6,302 nt of DNA from an uncultured Prevotellaceae bacterium. Its GTDB lineage: Bacteria > Bacteroidota > Bacteroidia > Bacteroidales > Bacteroidaceae. The notes below the pieces were generated by a model. The model searched no databases and was not told the origin of the DNA. It saw only the letters and a list, made by a program, of their open reading frames with translations. This document shows positions 1-5,237 of this stretch, one piece after another (within the stretch, counting starts at the first letter, position 1; every line of letters starts with the position of its first letter). Position numbers and translations under genes: made by a program. The stretch is from the NCBI GenBank assembly GCA_946407325.1, contig CAMJNN010000070.1, forward strand, positions 1 to 6,302, given 5' to 3'.

Positions 1-971
1 AAGCCGACATCGTTCACCTGCATTGGATCAATCAAGGAATGCTCTCACTGAAAGGTATCCGCAAGATACTGGAATCTGGCAAGCCCATCGTATGGACCAT
101 GCACGATATGTGGCCATGCACAGGAATCTGTCATCATGCCCGCGATTGCGAAGGCTATTGGCACGATTGCGGCAATTGTCCCTATCTGCTTAAGCCCAGC
201 AAGCACGACCTCTCTTATAGCGTTTACCAACAAAAGAAGAAAACCTTGGCTGGGCATCGCATCAATTATGTGGCATGCAGTCAGTGGATGGAACAACAAG
301 CCCGTAAAAGTTCGCTCTTACACGGTCAGAACATTGTGAGCATCCCCAACCCCATCAATACCAGCATCTTCCGTCCAAGCAACAAGCAAGAGGCTCGCGA
401 ACGTTGTATCCTGCCACAAGACATGAAACTCATCCTATTCGGATCAGTGAAGATTACCGATAAGCGCAAAGGTGTCCTATACTTCATTGATTCATGCAAA
501 CTATTGGCAGAGCAACATCCCGAACTCAAGGAGCAGATTGGCGTGGTGGTATTAGGCAATCGCTCGGAATTCTTGGCCGACCAACTGCCGTTTAAGGTTT
601 TCCCACAAGAATTCCTGATGAATGACCATAAGATTGCAGATATATATAACAGCGTTGACCTCTATGCCACTCCGTCTTTGGAAGAGAACCTTCCCAACAC
701 CATCATGGAAGCAATGGCTTGTGGTGTGCCTTGTGTGGGATTCAACGTGGGGGGTATACCTGAGATGATCGACCACCTGCACAATGGCTATGTAGCAGAT
801 TATATGTCGACCGAGGACTTTACCAACGGCATCTATTGGGTTCTTAACGCCCCCGACTACCAAAGGATGTCGGCCGAGGCTACTCGCAAGGTGCAAACGC
901 ACTATTCAAGTCGGGTTATTGCTCAGAAATACATACAAATCTACAACAAACTGTTGGGTTCTTATGACTGA
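1..971 (+). CDS. Glycosyltransferase family 4 (GT-B fold), 5' end cut by the window edge
   Basis: This enzyme probably transfers a sugar from a nucleotide-activated donor onto a growing surface glycan at the inner face of the cytoplasmic membrane. The frame is open from base 3, and the ATG at 39 is internal: the 12 residues before it (ADIVHLHWINQG) match the acceptor-side Rossmann half of GT4 enzymes. Counting from that ATG, residues 19-48 hold a W-T-x-H-D-x-W-P segment followed by five cysteines (27, 31, 37, 44, 47). The donor half carries the GT4 EX7E signature at residues 216-224 (ENLPNTIME), then A-M-A-C-G-V-P and G-G-I-P-E. The stop lies inside the next glycosyltransferase gene (8 bp overlap), so the two are co-translated. 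322 residues are visible and only a modest N-terminal piece is missing. The fold is secure; the donor and acceptor sugars cannot be read from sequence. Confidence 0.93.
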   Translation, partial: ADIVHLHWINQGMLSLKGIRKILESGKPIVWTMHDMWPCTGICHHARDCEGYWHDCGNCPYLLKPSKHDLSYSVYQQKKKTLAGHRINYVACSQWMEQQARKSSLLHGQNIVSIPNPINTSIFRPSNKQEARERCILPQDMKLILFGSVKITDKRKGVLYFIDSCKLLAEQHPELKEQIGVVVLGNRSEFLADQLPFKVFPQEFLMNDHKIADIYNSVDLYATPSLEENLPNTIMEAMACGVPCVGFNVGGIPEMIDHLHNGYVADYMSTEDFTNGIYWVLNAPDYQRMSAEATRKVQTHYSSRVIAQKYIQIYNKLLGSYD

Positions 972-1716
972 GTCAACTCCTATATTCAGCATCATTACCG
1001 TGACCTACAATGCCGAGAGTACCATTGAGGCCACTATGCGTAGCGTCAAGCAACAGACTTATCGCAACTTCGAGCATATCCTCATCGATGGAGCCTCGAA
1101 AGACAACACCTTATATATTATTAATAAGTATAAGGATGATAACACGAAGGTCATTAGTGAGCCTGACAAAGGATTGTATGATGCCATGAACAAGGGCATC
1201 CGATTGGCCTCTGGCACCTACCTCTGCTTTCTCAATGCTGGCGATACCTTCCACGAGCAAGACACCTTAGAGAAAATGGTCAATGGCGCTGAGTTATCGG
1301 ACAACGATAAGTTGCCTGATATCTTGTATGGCCAAACTGCCATCGTGGATGCAGAACGTCATTTCCTTCGTATGCGACATCATACGGCTCCAGAGGTACT
1401 GACTTGGAAGAGTTTCCAACAAGGCATGTTGGTTTGCCATCAGGCTTTCTTCGTAAAGCGCACATTGGCAGATCCCTACGATTTACAATACAAATACTCA
1501 TCCGACTATGACTGGTGCATACGGATGATGAAAAAGGCGGATGTCATCAGCAACACCCACCTTATTTTGATTGATTACCTCGACGAAGGCATGACCACCC
1601 GTCACCACAGGGCGTCTCTCATAGAGCGCCTTCGCATCATGGCCAAGCACTATGGTTGGGGCAAAGCCCTCCTCATGCACCTCTGGTTCGTGGTTCGTTT
1701 ACCTTTTAAGCAATGA
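964..1716 (+). CDS. Glycosyltransferase family 2 (GT-A fold, WcaA-like)
   Basis: A 250-residue inverting glycosyltransferase, probably acting in capsule, O-antigen or exopolysaccharide assembly in the cytoplasm. The N-terminus is classic GT2: FSIITVTYNAEST (residues 8-20), an IDGASKDNT nucleotide-binding segment (41-49), EPDKGLYDAMNKG (66-78), and a metal/nucleotide site LNAGD (90-94) where many relatives have DXD. SDYDW at 180-184 fits the usual position of the catalytic acidic residue. There is no C-terminal multi-membrane-span domain, so it is a soluble or peripheral enzyme. An in-frame ATG at 919 would add 15 residues lying inside the upstream gene. The ATG at 964 is preferred because the conserved fold starts a few residues after it and because ATGACTGA gives the stop/start overlap typical of coupled genes. 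Substrates are unknown. Confidence 0.92.
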   Translation: MTESTPIFSIITVTYNAESTIEATMRSVKQQTYRNFEHILIDGASKDNTLYIINKYKDDNTKVISEPDKGLYDAMNKGIRLASGTYLCFLNAGDTFHEQDTLEKMVNGAELSDNDKLPDILYGQTAIVDAERHFLRMRHHTAPEVLTWKSFQQGMLVCHQAFFVKRTLADPYDLQYKYSSDYDWCIRMMKKADVISNTHLILIDYLDEGMTTRHHRASLIERLRIMAKHYGWGKALLMHLWFVVRLPFKQ

Positions 1717-1742
1717 AAGCCACCATTTAACGATTGTATTCT

Positions 1743-2438
1743 TTACTCCTTCAACAACTCCTTCAGCTCCTTCACTCCCTCCGAAGCGCCCTTGCGTATC
1801 ACATGAATGTTACGGAATGAGTGGGTTTCCACTGGCTTAGGGTCAATCAAGTAAATCTCAGCATCTTGTGGTGCATAATGCAGTAAACCAGCTGCTGGAT
1901 AGACATTCAGACTCGTACCTATAATCACCAGGATATCAGCCTTCTCCACATAGCGAATGGCTGTCTCTATCTCAGGTACAGCCTCACCAAACCAAACGAT
2001 GAAGGGACGCAATTGTGAACCGTCACCGGCCTTGTCGCCAATATGAATCTCTTCGCCTGGTTTCAACTCACGAACATAGCGAGGATCGTTAGGGTCACGC
2101 TCCGAACAAGCCTTAGTAAGTTCACCATGAAGATGCACCACATGGGTACTACCTGCTCTTTCGTGCAGGTTGTCCACATTCTGTGTCACCACCGTCACGT
2201 TGAAATCTTTCTCCAATTCTGCCACACCGATGTGTCCTTCGTTGGGTTTCACAGTACCCAACTCATTGCGACGCTGGTTATAGAAGTCGAGCACCAGCTT
2301 GGGGTTGCGCCAATAACCTTCTATCGAGGCCACGTCCTCCACCTTGAACTGCTCCCACAATCCACCAGAATCCCTGAATGTGCTGATACCGCTCTCAGCG
2401 CTCATACCAGCACCTGTTAGAAACACCAAATTCTTCAT
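1743..2438 (-). CDS. cobB: NAD-dependent protein deacylase, sirtuin (Sir2/CobB type)
   Basis: This cytoplasmic sirtuin removes acyl groups from lysines using NAD+, releasing nicotinamide and O-acyl-ADP-ribose. The 231 residues carry GAGMSAESGISTFRD (9-23) for NAD binding, TQNVDNLHERAG (85-96), the catalytic histidine H104 in HLHGEL, FGEAVP (150-155) and GTSLNVYPAAG (174-184). Y53 and R56 form the YxxR pair that in SIRT5 and E. coli CobB binds acidic acyl groups, so desuccinylase/demalonylase activity is plausible. The zinc module between H104 and F150 has lost its cysteines: C111 is the only cysteine in the protein. The gene converges with the GT2 gene, with 26 nt between the stops and no clear terminator. 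It is divergent from the FKBP pair and has its own promoter. I see no Shine-Dalgarno sequence before ATG 2438. The family is certain; the acyl preference is inferred. Confidence 0.95.
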   Translation of the reverse strand: MKNLVFLTGAGMSAESGISTFRDSGGLWEQFKVEDVASIEGYWRNPKLVLDFYNQRRNELGTVKPNEGHIGVAELEKDFNVTVVTQNVDNLHERAGSTHVVHLHGELTKACSERDPNDPRYVRELKPGEEIHIGDKAGDGSQLRPFIVWFGEAVPEIETAIRYVEKADILVIIGTSLNVYPAAGLLHYAPQDAEIYLIDPKPVETHSFRNIHVIRKGASEGVKELKELLKE

Positions 2439-2459
2439 ACTTGTGCGTTTTTAGTCATT

Positions 2460-2490
2460 CAAAAGTACAAAAAACTATCAAGAAAAGCAA
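2460..2490 (-). promoter_or_regulatory. Bacteroidetes-type promoter for the sirtuin gene
   Basis: Read on the minus strand, TACTTTTG (2467-2460) matches the TAnnTTTG -7 consensus, with TTG (2490-2488) 20 nt upstream as a -33 element. The -7 box ends 21 nt before the sirtuin ATG, which predicts a short leader of about 15 nt. The consensus is established for Bacteroidetes; use of this site is inferred. Confidence 0.6.
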
Positions 2491-2540
2491 TGATAAGATA
2501 ATTTAAATGCATAAATCTCTCATATTTCAATAAAAAGAAG

Positions 2541-2548
2541 TAACTTTG
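2541..2548 (+). promoter_or_regulatory. -7 element for the FKBP pair
   Basis: TAACTTTG matches TAnnTTTG exactly and ends 13 nt before the ATG at 2562. Transcription would begin only about 6-9 nt before the start codon, giving a very short leader with no room for a normal ribosome-binding site. No convincing TTG is seen at the expected -33 position, and the upstream DNA is AT-rich. Confidence 0.55.
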
Positions 2549-2561
2549 CACGCTTTTTAGA

Positions 2562-3167
2562 ATGAAAAATATGGATCAAAAACAAGTAAGTTATGCATTA
2601 GGCTTGGGTATCGGCCAGAATCTGCTTGGCATGGGTGCCAAAGATATCAATATCGATGAGTTTGCTCATGGAGTGAAGGATGTGTTGGAAGGCAATAAGT
2701 TGGAGATGGACCACAAGACCGCTCAGATTATTGTCAGTCAGTACATTGACGAATTGGATCAGAAGATGACCTCAGCTCGCCAGGAAGCCAACAAGCAGTT
2801 CCTCGACGAGAACAGGAAACGTCAGGGTGTCGTGGAATTACCCAGCGGTTTGCAGTATTATGTAGTGAACAAAGGCAATGTGGACGGCAAGCGTGCCAAA
2901 GAGACAGATCGTGTTCAGTGCCACTACGAAGGTCGTTTGCTGGATGGCAATGTGTTCGATAGCTCCTACCAGCGTGGTGAACCAGCGGTATTTGGTGTGA
3001 ATCAGGTAATCAAAGGCTGGACAGAAGCTTTGCAACTCATGCCAGAAGGTGCCAAATGGACACTTTTCATCCCATCCGAGATGGCTTACGGAGCACAAGG
3101 TGCTGGTCAGGTAATCCCTCCTCATAGCGCCTTGATTTTCGACGTTGAATTACTGAAAATATTATAA
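2562..3167 (+). CDS. FKBP-type peptidyl-prolyl cis-trans isomerase, cytoplasmic (FklB/Mip-like)
   Basis: It catalyses cis-trans isomerisation of X-Pro bonds and probably acts as a folding helper in the cytoplasm, since no signal peptide is present. The 201 residues split into an FKBP_N dimerisation region (about 5-85, starting with the typical VSYALGLGIGQNL) and a C-terminal FKBP domain (about 112-201). The domain keeps the expected active-site residues: Y122, F132-D133, R138, F144, V149-I150, W153, Y176, I185 of the IPP motif, and F193. Length and layout resemble E. coli FklB (about 206 residues). A second ATG at codon 4 could also serve as start; the first is kept, although its leader from the predicted promoter is extremely short. 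A second FKBP gene follows after 22 nt and is probably co-transcribed. Confidence in family is very high; client proteins are unknown. Confidence 0.95.
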   Translation: MKNMDQKQVSYALGLGIGQNLLGMGAKDINIDEFAHGVKDVLEGNKLEMDHKTAQIIVSQYIDELDQKMTSARQEANKQFLDENRKRQGVVELPSGLQYYVVNKGNVDGKRAKETDRVQCHYEGRLLDGNVFDSSYQRGEPAVFGVNQVIKGWTEALQLMPEGAKWTLFIPSEMAYGAQGAGQVIPPHSALIFDVELLKIL

Positions 3168-3189
3168 ATCAATTAAATAAAAAAGCAAA

Positions 3190-4056
3190 ATGAAAAAGTT
3201 ATCAATTATCGTCGTGATGGCCATCACAGCATTGATGTCATCATGCACAGCACAGGGACAATCTGGAAACTTCAAGTCCGACATTGACACATTATCTTAT
3301 ACCATTGGCTATTCTCGCGTAGATGGTTTGACAGATTATCTGCTGACCCAAGGTGTTGATAGTACCATGATGGTAGATTTCCTCAAGGGTTTCGATGAGG
3401 GTATCGGTAAAACTGACGACAAAAAGTTCTTGGCACGTCGCATAGGCCAACAGGTAGCCTATATGGTAAACGGTTGGATTCCCGGCCTCAACGAAGCTAT
3501 CTTTGGTACAGATTCAACCATGACCATCAATCGTGACCTCATGGTTCGTGGCTTCCTCGATGCTGTAGCAAAGAAGACTGAACTGATGGACTTGGTAAAG
3601 GCTCAGGCATATTCAAACGAGAAGATGAAGGAGCTCAAGGAGCGTGTAACTGAACAGAAATATGGTGAAAACCGCATAGCAGGCGAGCAGTTCTTGGCTG
3701 AGAACAAGACCAAGGAAGGTGTGATTACTACCGAAAGTGGTCTGCAATATAAGGTCATCACCATGGGTAAGGGCGAGAAGCCAACTGAAAACAGCGAGAT
3801 TAAGGTGAACTATCGTGGTACAACCATTGACGGCACTGAGTTTGATAGCTCATATTCTCGTAACGAACCAACTACTTTCCGTGTAGGTCAAGTGATTGAT
3901 GGTTGGAAAGAAGGTTTGCAACTCATGCCTGTAGGTTCAAAGTTCATGTTCTATATCCCACAAGAACTGGCATACGGAAGCCGTGAGGTGAGCGACGAGA
4001 TCAAGCCTTACTCTGCTCTTATCTTTGAGGTTGAGTTGTTGGAGATTACCAAATAA
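3190..4056 (+). CDS. FKBP-type peptidyl-prolyl isomerase, predicted lipoprotein
   Basis: A 288-residue prolyl isomerase expected in the cell envelope. It begins with MKK, a hydrophobic stretch (5-16) and a lipobox MSSC, so C19 is the likely lipidated first residue of the mature form. The residues after it (TAQGQSG) lack the acidic lipoprotein-export signal described in Bacteroidetes, so a periplasm-facing anchor is more likely than surface display. An enlarged FKBP_N-like region covers about 33-155, and the FKBP domain about 195-288. Active-site positions are kept: Y208, F218-D219, R224, F230, V235-I236, W239, Y262, F279. The usual IPP near the active site reads I-K-P (271-273). It lies 22 nt downstream of the cytoplasmic FKBP, with no promoter seen between, and a terminator follows. 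The two genes share a 15-bp identical run (3029-3043 and 3915-3929), which fits an old tandem duplication. Confidence 0.94.
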   Translation: MKKLSIIVVMAITALMSSCTAQGQSGNFKSDIDTLSYTIGYSRVDGLTDYLLTQGVDSTMMVDFLKGFDEGIGKTDDKKFLARRIGQQVAYMVNGWIPGLNEAIFGTDSTMTINRDLMVRGFLDAVAKKTELMDLVKAQAYSNEKMKELKERVTEQKYGENRIAGEQFLAENKTKEGVITTESGLQYKVITMGKGEKPTENSEIKVNYRGTTIDGTEFDSSYSRNEPTTFRVGQVIDGWKEGLQLMPVGSKFMFYIPQELAYGSREVSDEIKPYSALIFEVELLEITK

Positions 4057-4075
4057 CAACCCTCCCTATCCTCAT

Positions 4076-4111
4076 AAAAAGCCACTCTTGCTGGTCAAGG
4101 GTGGCTTTTTT
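4076..4111 (+). terminator. Intrinsic terminator of the FKBP operon
   Basis: GCCACTCTTG (4081-4090) pairs with CAAGGGTGGC (4096-4105) through one G-U wobble across the 5-nt loop CTGGT, followed by six T (4106-4111). Five A before the stem pair with the T-tract. The stem begins 20 nt after the FKBP lipoprotein stop. Confidence 0.9.
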
Positions 4112-4143
4112 ATACTTCTTCTGCATTTTTTTTGTCAAAATGA

Positions 4144-4173
4144 TTGCCAAGAATAAAAAAAGTCCTATATTTG
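4144..4173 (+). promoter_or_regulatory. Promoter of the Lrp/AsnC - DUF4491 operon
   Basis: TTG (4144-4146), a 19-nt spacer and TATATTTG (4166-4173) form the best match to the Bacteroidetes -33/-7 pattern in the window. It lies between the FKBP terminator and the regulator gene, leaving an AT-rich leader of roughly 30-35 nt before ATG 4215. Lrp-family proteins often control their own gene, but I see no clear operator here. Confidence 0.72.
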
Positions 4174-4214
4174 CTCACAATATTTAACAACTTTCTAACT
4201 ATTTTGTAGAGAAT

Positions 4215-4673
4215 ATGGAGAAAATTGACAAACTTGACAAGAAGATACTGACTATCATCTCGAAGAATGCCCGCATTCCTTTCAAGGATGTAGCAGCTCA
4301 GTGTGGTGTGTCTCGTGCAGCTATTCACCAACGTGTGCAACACATGGTTGATTTGGGCATCATCGTAGGTTCTGGCTACGAGGTTAATCCAAAGTCATTA
4401 GGCTTTATGACCTGCACCTATGTAGGCATTACCTTGGAGAAAGGTTCCATGTACAAGGCAGTGGTAACAGAGCTCAACAAAATTCCTGAGGTAGTGGAAT
4501 GTCACTTCACCACAGGCCCTTACACCATGCTCGTCAAGCTGTTTGCTCGCGACAATGAGCACTTGATGGACTTGCTGAACAACAAACTGCAGGAGATTCC
4601 TGGTGTAAATGCCACAGAGACCCTTATCTCTTTGGATCAGAGCATCAAGAAAGAGGTACCTATTGAGATTTAA
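4215..4673 (+). CDS. Lrp/AsnC family transcriptional regulator
   Basis: A 152-residue DNA-binding regulator of the feast/famine family. Members form dimers and octamers and usually respond to amino acids. The N-terminal AsnC-type winged helix covers about residues 4-60: the opening KLDKKIL, the helix-turn-helix around FKDVAAQCGVSRAAIHQRV (23-41), then the wing with GSGYEVNP. The RAM ligand-binding domain runs from about 65 to 142, with VVECHFTTGPYTMLVKLFA (93-111) covering the turn where effectors bind in relatives. The relatives' usual G-D/xYD turn appears as TGPYT. Length is normal for the family. It has its own promoter and a DUF4491-like gene 18 nt downstream, so the two probably share a transcript. 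The effector and targets cannot be told from this window. Confidence 0.94.
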   Translation: MEKIDKLDKKILTIISKNARIPFKDVAAQCGVSRAAIHQRVQHMVDLGIIVGSGYEVNPKSLGFMTCTYVGITLEKGSMYKAVVTELNKIPEVVECHFTTGPYTMLVKLFARDNEHLMDLLNNKLQEIPGVNATETLISLDQSIKKEVPIEI

Positions 4674-4691
4674 AAAACTGAGCAAACCTGT

Positions 4692-5003
4692 ATGCAGTTT
4701 CTCACAGAATACCACCTGACAGGCTTGGTCATTGGTATCTGTACCTTCCTGATCATCGGGGTGTTTCATCCTGTTGTCATCAAGGCAGAATACTATTGGG
4801 GTACTCGTTGTTGGTGGCTTTTCCTCTTCTTGGGCTTGGCAGGAACGGCAGCTGCCATCTGGATCGATAGTCTTTTTCTGTCGTCCCTGTTTGGTGTCTT
4901 CGCCTTCTCGTGCTTCTGGAGCATCCACGAGATCTTCGAACAAGAAGAGCGTGTGCGCAAGGGTTGGTTCCCCAAGAATCCCAAACGCACGTATAAGTTT
5001 TGA
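4692..5003 (+). CDS. Small DUF4491-like inner-membrane protein
   Basis: A 103-residue integral membrane protein without assigned function. Three hydrophobic segments are visible: about 9-29 (after the TEYHLTG opening), about 41-60 (rich in W, L and F, after GTRCWW) and about 62-77. The C-terminus is charged and likely cytoplasmic (HEIFEQEERVRKGWFPKNP, 79-97). The IIGVFHPVVIKAEYYWGTRCWW arrangement and the ERVRKGWFPKNP tail are what I recall of the Bacteroidetes family DUF4491; that assignment is from memory. There is no signal peptide cleavage site. The start at 4692 lies 18 nt after the Lrp-type regulator stop with no promoter between them, so it is probably the second gene of that operon. 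No known enzymatic motif is seen. Confidence 0.87.
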   Translation: MQFLTEYHLTGLVIGICTFLIIGVFHPVVIKAEYYWGTRCWWLFLFLGLAGTAAAIWIDSLFLSSLFGVFAFSCFWSIHEIFEQEERVRKGWFPKNPKRTYKF

Positions 5004-5013
5004 AGCAAAACAC

Positions 5014-5044
5014 TTGCATATTTCTAAGGAAAAGACTAATTTTG
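5014..5044 (+). promoter_or_regulatory. Promoter of the tRNA gene
   Basis: TTG (5014-5016), a 20-nt spacer and TAATTTTG (5037-5044) match the Bacteroidetes pattern. The tRNA begins 29 nt after the -7 box. The position, just after the DUF4491-like stop and before an isolated tRNA, supports use of this site. Confidence 0.65.
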
Positions 5045-5073
5045 CAGTGCTTTTCCAAAACAAGGGAAATGTA

Positions 5074-5147
5074 GGACTTGTAGCTCAGTTGGTTAGAGCA
5101 ACAGACTCATAATCTGGAGGTCCCAGGTTCAAGCCCTGGCTGGTCCA
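5074..5147 (+). tRNA. tRNA with CAT anticodon, probably elongator tRNA-Met
   Basis: A full cloverleaf can be drawn. The acceptor is GGACTTG (5074-5080) with CTGGTCC (5140-5146) and discriminator A (5147). The D arm is GCTC/GAGC, and the anticodon loop CTCATAA has CAT at 5108-5110. The variable loop is AGGTC, and the T arm CCAGG-TTCAAGC-CCTGG. The D-loop AGTTGGTTA and the TTCAAGC T-loop are canonical. The acceptor has a T-T mismatch at pair 6-67 next to a G-T wobble, and the anticodon stem has A-G at 27-43. CCA is not encoded (the DNA reads A-CAC), so it must be added enzymatically. CAT tRNAs can also be tRNA-Ile2 with a lysidine-modified C34; that cannot be excluded by eye, but the body looks more like the Met elongator. 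It has its own promoter and terminator. Confidence 0.93.
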
Positions 5148-5158
5148 CACTAATAATC

Positions 5159-5195
5159 AAGCACTTACGAGTTTCTCGCAAGTGCTTTTTCTTTT
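5159..5195 (+). terminator. Intrinsic terminator after the tRNA
   Basis: A 13-bp stem (5159-5171 with 5175-5187) contains one A-C mismatch and closes on a TTT loop. It is followed by T-rich DNA (TTTCTTTT to 5195). It lies 12 nt after the tRNA 3' end and should end the tRNA transcript. Confidence 0.85.
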
Positions 5196-5199
5196 ATCG

Positions 5200-5237
5200 G
5201 TGACCTTCAAGTGACCTTTTTGAGACAAAAGTGACCT
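5200..5237 (+). repeat. Three direct GTGACCT repeats beside the tRNA
   Basis: GTGACCT occurs at 5200-5206, 5211-5217 and 5231-5237, with start spacings of 11 and 20 bp, roughly one and two helical turns. All three are in the same orientation, immediately after the tRNA terminator. Similar short direct repeats serve as integrase arm or attachment-region sites next to tRNA genes, but no integrase is visible here, so the role is open. Confidence 0.55.

Noticed and set aside
644..652. ATATATATA run resembling a promoter-like AT stretch
   Set aside because: It is inside the GT4 coding region (A-D-I-Y-N) and has no downstream gene start to serve.
919..963. Earlier in-frame ATG for the GT2 gene at 919
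   Set aside because: The extra 15 residues lie inside the GT4 gene, show no GT2 similarity, and would make a 53-bp overlap. ATG 964 fits the fold boundary.
1717..1742. Search for a bidirectional terminator between the convergent GT2 and sirtuin genes
   Set aside because: No stable stem or T-tract could be found in the 26-nt gap; the two transcripts may overlap.
1743..1790. Repeated CTCCTTCA-like units at the sirtuin 3' end
   Set aside because: These encode the repetitive lysine/glutamate C-terminal helix (VKELKELLKE) and are explained by coding sequence.
2043..2420. Plus-strand open frame of 125 codons
   Set aside because: It is entirely antisense to the sirtuin gene, which carries all catalytic motifs. 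No promoter or family signature is seen.
4997..5011. Perfect GTTTTG/CAAAAC inverted repeat spanning the DUF4491-like stop codon
   Set aside because: The stem is short and AT-rich with no T-tract after it, so it is a poor terminator; it is likely chance.
4398..5063. Minus-strand open frame of 221 codons
   Set aside because: It lies opposite the Lrp-type gene and the DUF4491-like gene, both with clear family motifs. Its translation shows no recognisable domain, so it is an antisense shadow.
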